64,000 nt of DNA, from contig JAIBEI010000007.1 in assembly GCA_019459055.1 (NCBI GenBank), positions 62,001 through 126,000 of the forward strand, read 5' to 3'. The notes beneath the pieces were generated by a model that was not told the DNA's origin, made no database searches, and saw only the letters and a program-made list of their open reading frames with translations. The translations under genes were made by a program, and so were the position numbers. This DNA comes from Thiobacillus sp. (GTDB lineage Bacteria > Pseudomonadota > Gammaproteobacteria > Burkholderiales > Thiobacillaceae). How positions within the stretch are numbered: the first letter of the stretch is position 1; every line of letters starts with the position of its first letter. This document shows, piece by piece, positions 29,546 through 38,513 of this stretch.

Positions 29546-30123
29546 GAACCCTGGTTTTGTCCGGCAATATAACGGGCGCGCACCCGTCCTGTCAGTTTGA
29601 TGATGCGTTGTCCGGCGTCGTATTCCATGGCGCCCGCGCGTACCGTTACGATGTCGTCGAGGATTTCGACGGCGCCCGGCGCGCGCAGCAGGTCGCGCTC
29701 GGGGAAAACAAGCAGCTGTTCCGTGCGCAGGGTCATGGCGGATTGTCCGGGGCGGGCGGCGCGTTCAATGGCGACGTCGCCGAGCAGCACCACCTCGTCG
29801 CCGCCGGACGAGACAGTGGCCTGCTTTGCCACGGCACTCACTTCGCCGGCTTCGGGGTCGAGTTGGACGAAGCGGGGCGATTCCAGTTCCGTGCGCCTGC
29901 TGCCGGAATAATGCTTGAGCCTCTTGGCTGACAAGCGGTAGTGCGGCTTGCCTTCCGGATTGGTGCGCAGCGCATCGAAGTTTTCCATGATGCCTTCAGG
30001 GTCGGTTTGGCTCGCCTCGCTGCCGGTCTCCGTCAGCTGCACCGAACGCTCGATCCAGAAGCTGAGTGCGGCCAGCAGCAGCAAAATCGCCAGCGGCAGC
30101 CACAGCGAGCCCCGCGTGATCAT
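29542..30123 (-). CDS. lptC: LPS export protein LptC
   Basis: A 193-residue bitopic protein. One membrane segment (LWLPLAILLLLAALSFWIE, residues 7-25) anchors a periplasmic jellyroll that hands LPS from LptBFG to LptA. The segment RTNPEGKPHYRLSAKRLKHY is characteristic. It starts 37 bases after the kdsC stop. Confidence 0.92.
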   Translation of the reverse strand: MITRGSLWLPLAILLLLAALSFWIERSVQLTETGSEASQTDPEGIMENFDALRTNPEGKPHYRLSAKRLKHYSGSRRTELESPRFVQLDPEAGEVSAVAKQATVSSGGDEVVLLGDVAIERAARPGQSAMTLRTEQLLVFPERDLLRAPGAVEILDDIVTVRAGAMEYDAGQRIIKLTGRVRARYIAGQNQGS

Positions 30124-30160
30124 GCCGCCCTCAAATTCGCGGTGCCCGGTGTGCAGCGCT

Positions 30161-30703
30161 TCATTTCAGATAAGGGGCCAATGCCGCGTCCAGCGTGCCC
30201 TGCGCGCGCATCAGGAATTCGCAGGCTTCGCGCACCGCGCCGCGCCCGGCTTCGCGGGTGGTGATGTAGTGGCTGTGCGCCTTCACCAGATCGGGCGCGG
30301 CGGGCACGGTGATCGCCAGGCCGGCGCGTCGCATCACCGGCAGATCGACCACGTCGTCGCCCATGTAAGCGGTGGCTTCGCATTCGATGCCGAGTTCGCG
30401 GCAGAGCGCCTCGTACACGACCAGCTTGTCGTGCGCGCCCTGGTGGACGATCTCGATGCCGAGGTTCCTGGCGCGGTTTTCCACCACGCGCGAGCTGCGG
30501 CCGGTGATGATGGCAAGCTCGACGCCGCTGCCCTTGAGCATTTTCAGGCCGTGGCCGTCGAGCGAATTGAAGCCCTTGTATTCCTGCCCGTCGTCGGCCA
30601 GGAACAGGGTGCCGTCGGTCATCACGCCATCGACGTCAAACGCGACCAGCTTGATTTTCCGTGCGCGGGCAATCAGGGCTGTATTGATCAACTCGGCAGT
30701 CAT
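30161..30703 (-). CDS. kdsC: 3-deoxy-D-manno-octulosonate 8-phosphate phosphatase KdsC
   Basis: A 180-residue HAD-superfamily phosphatase in the Kdo pathway for LPS core. The catalytic motif is VAFDVDGVMTDGTLF, and YMGDDVVDLPVMRRAGLAI is the metal-binding motif. I use the ATG at 30701-30703, which overlaps the kdsD stop (TGATG); a GTG one codon upstream is the alternative. There is no cap insertion, as expected for KdsC. Confidence 0.95.
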   Translation of the reverse strand: MTAELINTALIARARKIKLVAFDVDGVMTDGTLFLADDGQEYKGFNSLDGHGLKMLKGSGVELAIITGRSSRVVENRARNLGIEIVHQGAHDKLVVYEALCRELGIECEATAYMGDDVVDLPVMRRAGLAITVPAAPDLVKAHSHYITTREAGRGAVREACEFLMRAQGTLDAALAPYLK

Positions 30704-31689
30704 CACACCACCCCCGCTTTCAGCAGGTCGTGCATGTTGAGCGCGCCGACCAGGGTGTTGTCGGGGTCGACCACCAGCAGGCCGTTGATTTTCAGGGTGT
30801 CCATTTTCTCCACCGCCGCCACGGCGAGTTCGTCCGCACCGATCGTTTTTGGGTTGGGTGTCATCAGGTCGGTCACCCGCGCTTGCTGCAGATCGAGCGC
30901 ATGCTCCAGCGCCCGCCGCAGGTCGCCGTCGGTGAACACCCCCGCCACTTTCCCGGCGGCGTCGACCACGGCGGTCATGCCGAGCCCCTTCTTCGTCATT
31001 TCGAGCAGGGCGACCTTGAGCGAGGCGTCGCGATCGATTTTCGGCAGTTCGTCGCCGCTGTGCATGACGTCGCGCACATGCACCAGCAGGCGGCGGCCGA
31101 GGCTGCCGCCAGGATGGGAACGCGCGAAGTCGTCGGCCGAAAAGCCGCGCGCATCGAGCAGCGCCACCGCCAGCGCATCGCCCAGCGCCAGCGCCGCGGT
31201 GGTGCTGGCGGTGGGCGCCAGGTTGAGCGGGCAGGCTTCCTTGTCGACGGAAGCATTGAGGTGGGCGTCGGCCTCGCGCGCCAGGGTCGAATGCGGATTT
31301 CCGGTCATCGCGATGAGCTTGGTGCCGCGCCGTTTGATGAGTGGGACGATGCAGACGATTTCGTTGCTCTCGCCCGAATTCGACAGCGCCAGCACGACAT
31401 CGTTTTGCGTGATCATGCCGAGGTCGCCGTGGCTGGCTTCGCCCGGATGCATGAAAAACGCCGGAGTGCCGGTGGACGCCAGGGTGGCGGCGATCTTGCC
31501 GCCGATGTGCCCGGACTTACCCATGCCCGACACCACCACGCGGCCGCTGCAGGCCAGGATCAGGTGCACGGCGTCGGCAAAACCGGCGTCGAGGCGGGAG
31601 GATGTGGTGCGCAGGGCGTCGGCTTCGATGTCGAGCACCTGGCGCGCAAGCGCAAGCAAATGTTCGGCGGAGGTGGGTTGGGGTCGCAT
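30703..31689 (-). CDS. kdsD: Arabinose 5-phosphate isomerase KdsD
   Basis: A 328-residue enzyme converting ribulose 5-phosphate to arabinose 5-phosphate, the first step toward Kdo. The SIS domain has VVVSGMGKSGHIGGKIAATLASTGTP and FMHPGEASHGDLG, followed by two CBS domains (from about residue 200). I chose the ATG at 31687-31689; an extension to 31722 is less likely. It heads the kdsD-kdsC-lptCAB cluster and is divergent from the antiporter gene, 47 bases away. Confidence 0.95.
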   Translation of the reverse strand: MRPQPTSAEHLLALARQVLDIEADALRTTSSRLDAGFADAVHLILACSGRVVVSGMGKSGHIGGKIAATLASTGTPAFFMHPGEASHGDLGMITQNDVVLALSNSGESNEIVCIVPLIKRRGTKLIAMTGNPHSTLAREADAHLNASVDKEACPLNLAPTASTTAALALGDALAVALLDARGFSADDFARSHPGGSLGRRLLVHVRDVMHSGDELPKIDRDASLKVALLEMTKKGLGMTAVVDAAGKVAGVFTDGDLRRALEHALDLQQARVTDLMTPNPKTIGADELAVAAVEKMDTLKINGLLVVDPDNTLVGALNMHDLLKAGVV

Positions 31690-31736
31690 GGTCGGCAAGT
31701 ATACTAAAGCCTGCCTTCCCAACCGCGTTTTCCTGA

Positions 31737-33707
31737 ATGCATAGCAGCCTCCAGCTTGTTTTGACTCTGCTCGCTGTCGCCGTGCTGGTGGCCGCTGCCG
31801 CCCGCGCCCTGCGCCTGCCGACCATGCTTGGTTATCTGGTGACCGGCATCGCCATCGGGCCGTTCGCGCTGGGCTGGATTCCGGACAGCGAGGAGGCGCG
31901 CTACCTGGCCGAATTCGGCGTGGTGTTCCTGATGTTTTCCATCGGCCTGGAATTCAGCCTGCCGCGTCTGATGAGCATGCGCATGACGGTGTTCGGCTTC
32001 GGCGGCGCGCAGGTCGTGCTCACCATCGTGCTCACCGCGCTGATCGCCTGGCTGCTCGACTTGCCGCTGTTGGCGGCCATCGCGCTGGGCGGCATCATGT
32101 CGATGTCGTCCACTGCCATCGTGTCGAAGCTGCTGGCCGAGCGGCTGGAAATCCAGACTCCGCACGGGCGCCAGATTTTCGGTGCGCTGCTGTTCCAGGA
32201 CCTGGCGGTGGTGCCGCTGTTGATCCTGATCCCGGCGTTCGCCAAGGACGCCGACGACATGGGGCTGGTGCTGGGGCTGGCCATGTTCAAGGCGGTGCTG
32301 GTGCTGGGCTTTCTGCTGTTCGTCGGCCAGCGCATCATGCGCCCATGGTTCCAGTGGGTGGCCGGGCACAAGTCGCCAGAATTGTTCACGCTCAACCTGC
32401 TGTTGTTCACCCTGGGGCTGGCTTTCCTCACTGAAAGCGCCGGCCTGTCGCTGGCGCTGGGCGCATTCCTGGCCGGCATGCTGATCTCGGAAACCGAATA
32501 CCGCTACCAGGTGGAAGACGATATCAAGCCCTTCCGCGACGTCTTGCTGGGGCTGTTCTTTGTCACCATCGGCATGCGGCTCGACCTGATGCAGGTGATG
32601 CTGAACTGGGGCGACGTGCTGCTGCTGGTGGCGGCCATCGTCGTCGGCAAGGTCCTGCTGGTGGGCGGGCTGGCGATGGCATTCGGCAGCACCCGCCCCA
32701 CCGCCGTGCGCACGGCATTGGGGCTGGCGCAGGCGGGCGAGTTCGGCTTCGTGCTGCTGGCGCAGGCGGCCGACCTCACGCTGCTGGGTGCCGAGATCAC
32801 CCAGCCGGTACTGGCGGCGATGGTGCTGTCGATGCTGATCGCACCGCTGCTGATCAACCGCATGGACGCGATCACCCGTCTGCTTGCCGGCAGCGAGTGG
32901 GCCGGCCGCGCCAAGGAAGTGCACGACATCGCGGTCAAGACCTTCGGCAAGGCCCAGCACGTGATCGTCTGCGGCTATGGCCGCAGCGGTCAGAATCTGT
33001 CACGTCTGCTGGAGGCCGAAGGCATCAGCTTCGTCGCGCTCGACGCCGACCCCGAGCGCATCCGCGCAGTGGTCGCCTCGGGCGTCAACGTGGTGTACGG
33101 CGACGCCAGCCGCCGCGAAGTGCTGGTCGCTGCCGGCTTGAGCCGCGCGCAGGCGGTGGTGGTGACCTATGCCGATCTGCATTCGAGCATGGCCATCCTG
33201 CGCCACGTGCGCGAACTGCGGCCGGAATTGCCGGTGGTGGTGCGCACCATCGACGACACCCACGTCGACGCGCTGAAAGCGGCGGGCGCGGCCGAAGTGG
33301 TGTCCGAGGTGATGGAGGGCTCGCTGATGCTGGCATCCCACGCGCTGATGCTGCTGGGCGTGCCGCTCACTCAGGTGCTGAAGCGGATCCGCGAGGTGCG
33401 CGAATCGCGTTACGCCATCATGCGCGGCTTTTTTCGCGGTGCCTCCGACGCCGACGACGAACTCGACCAGCACGCCCAGCCGCGCCTGCATACGGTGCTG
33501 ATCACGCAGGGCGCGGCGGCAGCGGGGCACAGTCTGGAAAGCCTGGCGCTGGATGAATTGTTGGTGGAAGTGGTGGCGATCCGGCGTCAGGGGATCAAGG
33601 GCGTCGATCCCCAGCCCGACACCGAAATCAAGGTCGGCGATGTGCTGGTGCTGCGCGGCGCCGCCGACGGGTTGGCGGCGGCGGAGTTCAGGGTGATGCA
33701 GGGGTAG
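31737..33707 (+). CDS. Monovalent cation:proton antiporter, KefB/KefC type
   Basis: A 656-residue CPA2-family transporter. About 12 membrane helices cover residues 1-385, including LAEFGVVFLMFSIGLEFSLPRL and AQAGEFGFVLLAQAADLT. A TrkA-N nucleotide-binding domain begins at HVIVCGYGRSGQNL (about 402), and a TrkA-C domain lies near the end. Such proteins export potassium, often gated by glutathione adducts. The specific ion is not proven by sequence. Its placement divergent from kdsD is common in betaproteobacteria. Confidence 0.92.
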   Translation: MHSSLQLVLTLLAVAVLVAAAARALRLPTMLGYLVTGIAIGPFALGWIPDSEEARYLAEFGVVFLMFSIGLEFSLPRLMSMRMTVFGFGGAQVVLTIVLTALIAWLLDLPLLAAIALGGIMSMSSTAIVSKLLAERLEIQTPHGRQIFGALLFQDLAVVPLLILIPAFAKDADDMGLVLGLAMFKAVLVLGFLLFVGQRIMRPWFQWVAGHKSPELFTLNLLLFTLGLAFLTESAGLSLALGAFLAGMLISETEYRYQVEDDIKPFRDVLLGLFFVTIGMRLDLMQVMLNWGDVLLLVAAIVVGKVLLVGGLAMAFGSTRPTAVRTALGLAQAGEFGFVLLAQAADLTLLGAEITQPVLAAMVLSMLIAPLLINRMDAITRLLAGSEWAGRAKEVHDIAVKTFGKAQHVIVCGYGRSGQNLSRLLEAEGISFVALDADPERIRAVVASGVNVVYGDASRREVLVAAGLSRAQAVVVTYADLHSSMAILRHVRELRPELPVVVRTIDDTHVDALKAAGAAEVVSEVMEGSLMLASHALMLLGVPLTQVLKRIREVRESRYAIMRGFFRGASDADDELDQHAQPRLHTVLITQGAAAAGHSLESLALDELLVEVVAIRRQGIKGVDPQPDTEIKVGDVLVLRGAADGLAAAEFRVMQG

Positions 33708-33746
33708 TAATCGGCTTTATGCCGCAAATCGCGCCGAAGAAACACT

Positions 33747-33842
33747 GTAGGGTGCGCCGTGCGCACCGTTTTATGTCCCGCAGGGACGGTATCCCTTTGG
33801 GCACGTTTGGGCACGTTCGATGGTGCGCACGGCGCACCCTAC
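33747..33842. repeat. GTAGGGTGCGCC-type palindromic element
   Basis: The left arm at 33747-33767 begins GTAGGGTGCGCCGTGCGCA. The right arm at 33822-33842 ends GCACGGCGCACCCTAC. The two are reverse complements over 21 bases, around a 54-base centre containing GGGCACGTTTGGGCACGTT. Elements with this end sequence recur in many proteobacterial genomes (recalled, not searched). It lies between the antiporter and a prepilin gene. Confidence 0.8.
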
Positions 33843-33892
33843 GAAATCAAGGGTTGTATGGTGTTTCTTGAGAGGCCTGCAACGAGCGTACG

Positions 33893-34537
33893 TCAGGGTG
33901 CTTTGCAGACCACGTAGATGTTGGTGCCGTTGTCCACGTAGTTGGGCACAGGTGCGCCAGTTGTCAGGGTGGCGGTCAGCACCGTGATGATTTCCCCCCG
34001 CACCGTGCCGGTTATCGCACTACCGTCATCGAACTGCGCGTCGATTGCCTGGGCGATCTTTGCAGGGAGATTATTGCTGCAAACAATGGGGCCAACCAAG
34101 CCCAAGCCGCCATTCTGGACGCCAGTGCGGCCCTGCGTAGCGTTGACCGCTTGCGTTCTGTCGGTTGTGGCTCCGCCGATTAAGCCGGCTAGCCGCAAAT
34201 GGTGCCAGAACAGACAGGGCTCAGTAGTGGATGCATTGGTGCAAGCTTCATTGTATGTGCCATCAAAAACACCATTGCCATTGCCTGCCGTCGTGGTTGT
34301 CCAGCGCGTCGCCGCGCCGGCATCATCTCCCGGCAGCGCCCGATACCGATCCTGGTATAGATTGATCGCCGCCGTCACCGACTGGAAATCATTGCCCACG
34401 TTGCGGATGCGGCCCTGGGTGATCAGTTCCTGCCCCTTGAGAATGCCGCCGAGCAGCAGGCCGATGATGACCAGCACAATGGCGATCTCGATCAGGGTGA
34501 AGCCCGACTGGCGTCGCGGGAAATTGGGGTGATGCAT
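33893..34537 (-). CDS. Prepilin-type protein, candidate major pilin of the MSHA-like system
   Basis: A 214-residue prepilin. The processing site is RRQSG|FTLIE, with Gly12 before Phe13 and the conserved Glu at mature position 5, and the hydrophobic helix IAIVLVIIGLLLGG follows. The mature part has several cysteines (for example NEACTNASTTEPCLFWH and IVCSNN near the end) that could form disulfides. I chose the ATG at 34535-34537, which has GGAGCG 8 bases upstream; an ATG at 34552 is possible. It is separate from the main operon and convergent with the antiporter. Its role as the assembled subunit is inference. Confidence 0.8.
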   Translation of the reverse strand: MHHPNFPRRQSGFTLIEIAIVLVIIGLLLGGILKGQELITQGRIRNVGNDFQSVTAAINLYQDRYRALPGDDAGAATRWTTTTAGNGNGVFDGTYNEACTNASTTEPCLFWHHLRLAGLIGGATTDRTQAVNATQGRTGVQNGGLGLVGPIVCSNNLPAKIAQAIDAQFDDGSAITGTVRGEIITVLTATLTTGAPVPNYVDNGTNIYVVCKAP

Positions 34538-34803
34538 GGCGGAGCGCTCCATTTAGGTTATGCCTGACCGCCAACATGCAAAATGCGTTCCAGACGTAAT
34601 GGATGCTTACCTTGTTGATCAGAATGGAAAAAAATGGATATTTCGCGCCGGAAGGGATGCCGGTTTGACGAAAACACGACGTCCATGTCGGATTTCCGTC
34701 AGTCCTGTGGGCGGACAGTCGTGTTCGCGGGCTCCATTTCCCGGATGAAATGCCGATAGCTGTGTCATGCTGAGTTTCTACCGCTCCCCCAACAACCTTT
34801 GAT

Positions 34804-36552
34804 ATGACTGAACGCACTGAGACGGCATCGCCGCTTGCCTGGTTGACGTCGCTGGCCACCTGCTTCACGCGGGTGACGCCCGGGCGCTGGCTGGCCCTGA
34901 TGCTGCTGGCCCTGCACGCGGCCGTGGTGCTCGATGCCGAGGCGGCGGTGACGCGCGCATTCCTGCTGGCGCATTACGGGCTGTTCCTGCTGTGGCAGCC
35001 GCTGGTGCGCAGCGAGGCGCGCATCGAGCCGCGCCTCGCGCTGCCGGTGTTCGCGATGGCGGCGCTCCTGGTGCTGGCGGACAGTACCTGGGTGATGGCG
35101 CTGTGGCTGGCGATTCTGGCGGGGCTGGTGGGCGCGGTGGCGACTTCGCAAACCGAACGCGGGCCGCGGCTGGCCTACCTGCTCGCCCTGGCTTATCTGC
35201 TGGCGCTGCTGCTGGCCTGGGTGCTGCCGCAGAGCCTGGGGGATGCCTCGCTTCCTGAGGAGCTGCAGGCCGCGGTGCGCTATGGCCTGCCGCTGCTGCC
35301 GCTGGTGATCCTGTTCCTGCCTGCCACCCGCCAGCGCGGCGCATCGTCCACGCTCGACTTCATCTATGGGCTGATGCTGTCGCTGCTCGTCATGGTGGTG
35401 GCGCTGGGCGCATTTGCCGTGGTGGCGGTGGCCAGGGTGAGCTATGCCTGGGCGCTGGTGCAGACCCTGCTGGGCATGGCGGCGCTGCTGCTGGCGCTGT
35501 CGTGGCTGTGGAATCCGCGCGCCGGCTTTGCCGGGCTGGGGCAGGTGACTTCGCGTTATCTGCTGTCGGTGGGGCTGCCGTTCGAAGGCTGGGCGCAGCG
35601 GCTGGCGACGCTGGCCGAACGCGAGCGCGACCCCGAGTCGTTCGTGCGCGAAGCGCTGGCCGACCTGCACGAACTGACCTGGATCCGCGGCGGCAGCTGG
35701 CAGGCCGCGCGCGGCGAGGGGACGTTCGGCGAACCCGCCCCTCATGCCCTCGTTCATTCATTTCATGGCCTTACCCTGACCTGGCAGGCGCCGCGCCCGC
35801 TCACCCCCGCGCTGGCGCTGCATGTACGGCTGCTGTCGCAGCTGCTGGGCTATTTCTACGCTTCCAAGGTGCGCGAGCAGACCCTGCGCGAGCAGGCCTA
35901 CAGCCAGGCCATCCACGATACCGGTGCGCGCCTGACCCACGACGTGAAGAACATCCTGCAGTCGATGAAAACCCTGATCGCCGCGGCCGACACTTCCACC
36001 CCGGAAGACGGCGAGCGCCTGCAGGCGCTGGTGAAACGCCAGCTGCCCCAGCTGGCGGCGCGCCTGTCGCAGACCGTCGACAAATTGAAGCAGCCGGCTG
36101 AAATGGATGTCGCCCAGATTCCCGCGCAAGCCTGGTGGGCGGCGTTGCAGACGCGCTACGAACACGACGACGTGCAGTTCTTCGTCGAAGCGCTCGACGA
36201 CACGCCCCTGCCGCAGGATCTGTTCGACAGCGTCGCAGACAATCTGCTCACCAATGCGCTGCGCAAGCGCCAGCGCGAGCCGGGCATTGCGGTGGAGGTG
36301 CGGCTCGCACTGCATTCGCTGGTATGCCTCGCCGTGACCGACAGCGGCGCGCCGGCGCCGGAGCACGTGGCGCGCAATCTGTTCCTGAGCCCGGTGGCGT
36401 CGGACTTCGGTCTGGGGGTGGGCTTGTATCAGGCCGCGCGGCAGGCGGCGCGGTCGGGCTACCGGCTGGAACTGCCAGAGAATGAGGCGGGGCGGGTGAG
36501 CTTTCGCTTGCAGGCTACGGACAGCCGCCCGACGGGCACACCCGCCCTCTGA
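34804..36552 (+). CDS. Membrane sensor histidine kinase near the pilus locus
   Basis: A 582-residue kinase. About seven or eight membrane helices fill residues 30-235, a linker of about 120 residues follows, and the catalytic part starts near 360. The phosphoacceptor is probably His379 in LTHDVKNILQSM. The N box is DNLLTNALRKRQ, the D box TDSGAPAP and the G box FGLGVGLYQAARQA. It resembles kinases paired with PrsR-type sigma-54 regulators, and such a regulator lies at 47.2-48.6 kb. The pairing is inference. Its 3' end overlaps the convergent prepilin gene by 38 bases. Confidence 0.82.
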   Translation: MTERTETASPLAWLTSLATCFTRVTPGRWLALMLLALHAAVVLDAEAAVTRAFLLAHYGLFLLWQPLVRSEARIEPRLALPVFAMAALLVLADSTWVMALWLAILAGLVGAVATSQTERGPRLAYLLALAYLLALLLAWVLPQSLGDASLPEELQAAVRYGLPLLPLVILFLPATRQRGASSTLDFIYGLMLSLLVMVVALGAFAVVAVARVSYAWALVQTLLGMAALLLALSWLWNPRAGFAGLGQVTSRYLLSVGLPFEGWAQRLATLAERERDPESFVREALADLHELTWIRGGSWQAARGEGTFGEPAPHALVHSFHGLTLTWQAPRPLTPALALHVRLLSQLLGYFYASKVREQTLREQAYSQAIHDTGARLTHDVKNILQSMKTLIAAADTSTPEDGERLQALVKRQLPQLAARLSQTVDKLKQPAEMDVAQIPAQAWWAALQTRYEHDDVQFFVEALDDTPLPQDLFDSVADNLLTNALRKRQREPGIAVEVRLALHSLVCLAVTDSGAPAPEHVARNLFLSPVASDFGLGVGLYQAARQAARSGYRLELPENEAGRVSFRLQATDSRPTGTPAL

Positions 36553-37393
36553 TCTGATCTGCCGAAATCCATCTAACCAGATCGTCGAATTCCTTGGCCT
36601 GTTCAGTAGCGGAATCATCGGCGGGTTTATAAGGGTGGCTGCTGACGAATTCGGTGTCTATATTGGCGTTTTCCTTCTCGCCGTCGCCGCCAAGGGGCGC
36701 CAGTGTGTTGCCGTTTACATTGAGTGCGCCCCAGCCGTTAGGACCGTGTGACAGCACCACCACGGGAACCTCGTTGGCCACGTTGCCTGTAGTGCAGTCG
36801 CTGGTACCGGCGTTCGCGCTGCTGTCGCACACATTCAGATCGCCTGGGTCGGTATTGGAAAAGCCGGCGGACTTCGAGAACGCATCGCTTACTGCATAGC
36901 GTAGGCGGTTGCCCCAGGCGTCCTGGCTGGCGACGCCGAGCGTCGCCCAAGGCAGATAGCCATAAGGCTTGACGCAGTCTGCGGTCGGGTCTGCGCCAAT
37001 ATGGTCGGCCACGCCGTCCCCGTCGTCCGTGGTGAGAGGGTCTCCATCGTCGAGTTTGTCCGGACAGGGAAGGCGATGGCCTGTCGGTAAAGTGATATCC
37101 CCTGTAACAGTGTCGGTAACAGTACTTACAGGACAGAATGACAAGCACGCTAATGGGGTAGCCGTAACTGGATTTCCTGGAGAATAGGTGCATGTACATG
37201 CCGCAGTACTGCGGTGGCTCATCGCATAGCCAATAATCGCCTCGCGTGCCTCCTCCAGTGTCCTGTTCGTCTCCGCAATCCGCCGTGCCTGAATCTGCGC
37301 CGACAGCGGCATCGCCAGCCCGCCAATCAGGATGGTGATGATCACCAGCACGATCGCCAGTTCGATCAGGGTGAAACCGTGTGTCCGCTTCAT
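36515..37393 (-). CDS. Prepilin-type protein (large minor pseudopilin)
   Basis: A 292-residue protein with a type IV prepilin leader, MKRTHG|FTLIELAIVLVI, with Glu at mature position 5. The mature region is large for a pilin and rich in Cys and Asp (AACTCTYSPGNP, ACLSFCPVS, DPGDLNVCDSS, ISADQIRGRVCPSGGCP). The size suggests a tip or minor pilin such as MshO/MshP-like proteins, but I cannot place it in a named family. Its start overlaps the upstream small gene by four bases, and it ends the operon that starts at 48.6 kb. Confidence 0.78.
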   Translation of the reverse strand: MKRTHGFTLIELAIVLVIITILIGGLAMPLSAQIQARRIAETNRTLEEAREAIIGYAMSHRSTAACTCTYSPGNPVTATPLACLSFCPVSTVTDTVTGDITLPTGHRLPCPDKLDDGDPLTTDDGDGVADHIGADPTADCVKPYGYLPWATLGVASQDAWGNRLRYAVSDAFSKSAGFSNTDPGDLNVCDSSANAGTSDCTTGNVANEVPVVVLSHGPNGWGALNVNGNTLAPLGGDGEKENANIDTEFVSSHPYKPADDSATEQAKEFDDLVRWISADQIRGRVCPSGGCP

Positions 37394-37917
37394 GGCGTGG
37401 GTTCCTCGGCGACAGGCGCGGCGGGATTGGGGCGCAGCACCTGATAGGGTTCATACACACGGCCGTCGGCGCGGATCTGGCCCGGCTTCAGGCCCGTCAC
37501 ACCGGACGTGCCGGTCTGCGGCTGACCATCGACCCAGCGCGTGGTCTTGCCGTCGGAGCGGATCACCACGCCGTCATAGCGTACCGGCGGCGGGGCGCCT
37601 GCGTCGGGCGCCGCCTGCCTGAGCTGGGTGACATTGCGCGCGCGCGCGGCTTCGAGTTGGGCGCGCTGGTCGGGGGTATAGAACAGGCGGCCGGGGTCGG
37701 CGGCAAGGCTGGCGCCGCACACGCCCAGCATGGCCAGCAAGAGCAGCGTCATGGGGGTGGCGCGGACTCGCCAGGCGTCGTGCCGATTCATCTCAGATTG
37801 TTCATTAGGCGATTTGTAGTGTGTAGGGTGCACACTGTGCACCGATTGACGCCCAAAGGTGCACAGAGTGCACCCTACTCCTTGTGTCTCGCGTCCTAAT
37901 GAACAATCTCGGTTCAT
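37390..37917 (-). CDS. Small exported MshK-like protein with disrupted N-terminus
   Basis: The conserved part is 133 residues, starting at an internal ATG at 37789-37791: a signal peptide (TPMTLLLLAMLGVCGASLAA), then RLFYTPDQRAQLEAARARN and RYDGVVIRSDGKTTRWVDGQ. I recall similar small proteins in MSHA and secretin loci (MshK position). The frame extends upstream to an ATG at 37917 that overlaps the preceding gene by four bases, as every other gene pair here does. The intervening 42 residues are encoded by a palindromic element (37795-37909). The original start was probably 37917 and the element inserted later. Which start is used now is unclear. Confidence 0.65.
   Translation of the reverse strand: MNRDCSLGRETQGVGCTLCTFGRQSVHSVHPTHYKSPNEQSEMNRHDAWRVRATPMTLLLLAMLGVCGASLAADPGRLFYTPDQRAQLEAARARNVTQLRQAAPDAGAPPPVRYDGVVIRSDGKTTRWVDGQPQTGTSGVTGLKPGQIRADGRVYEPYQVLRPNPAAPVAEEPTP
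37795..37909. repeat. Nested palindromic element inserted at a gene start
   Basis: Outer arms are AGATTGTTCATTAGG (37795-37809) and CCTAATGAACAATCT (37895-37909), a perfect 15-bp inverted repeat. Inner arms begin GTAGGGTGCACACTGTGCAC (37823) and end GCACAGAGTGCACCCTAC (37878), of the same family as the element at 33747. On the minus strand, ATGAACCGA precedes the element and ATGAATCGG follows it (7 of 9 matches), which could be a worn target duplication. Confidence 0.75.
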
Positions 37918-38513
37918 TTTGCCTCCTTGCCATCAGCCGCCACGGTAAACCACAGCAGTTCGCATTCGGCGTCGAGTTCGGGGCGGTTGACGGGCTGGGG
38001 CGGTACGTCGGTGATGCGGGCGAGGCGGCAACTGCTGACGCGGAACAGACCGGGTGCGCGCTCGTGCAGGGCGTCGATAAAACGCGGCAGGTCGGTTTCC
38101 ACCAGCAAGGGCATTTTCACCAGCATGCGGGTCTGCTTGAGCGGCAGGCCGCCGGCCAGGGTGGGTGGTGCGGCCGTGCGTGGCGACAGGATGTAGGTGA
38201 GTCCGTAGAGCCGGGCATCCCGATTGGCGAGGTGCACCGCCTCGATCCAGGCGAGGCGGTTTTCCTCGCCGACAAACCCTCGTGCAACCAGCGCGCGGTA
38301 GGCATCGAGATGCTGCGCGATCAGGTGCGCTTCCGTTTGGCCCTGTTGCTGGCGTGCGTGTGCGGCATTGAGGGCCGTCTGCTGGCGTTGCAGGTCGGCG
38401 CGCGCTTCGGTGTCCTGCTGGTGGCTCCAGAAAACGCCCGCAGCGGGCAGCAGGCTGGCGGCAAGCAGCAGCAGGATCGATGTTTTCAGCGAGGCAATCG
38501 GCGGCCGGCTCAT
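37914..38513 (-). CDS. PilO/MshJ-like inner-membrane protein
   Basis: A 199-residue protein with one N-terminal membrane helix (SILLLLAASLLPAAGVFW), then a coiled coil (RADLQRQQTALNAAHARQQQ), then an alpha-beta domain. This is the architecture of PilO, GspM and MshJ, which form the inner-membrane alignment complex. Sequence identity to a named family is not certain. It overlaps the genes on both sides by four bases. Confidence 0.65.
   Translation of the reverse strand: MSRPPIASLKTSILLLLAASLLPAAGVFWSHQQDTEARADLQRQQTALNAAHARQQQGQTEAHLIAQHLDAYRALVARGFVGEENRLAWIEAVHLANRDARLYGLTYILSPRTAAPPTLAGGLPLKQTRMLVKMPLLVETDLPRFIDALHERAPGLFRVSSCRLARITDVPPQPVNRPELDAECELLWFTVAADGKEAK

Noticed and set aside
31704-32960. 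418-codon minus-strand frame opposite the Kef-type antiporter
   Set aside because: Gln/His-rich shadow without motifs; the antiporter on the plus strand explains the region.
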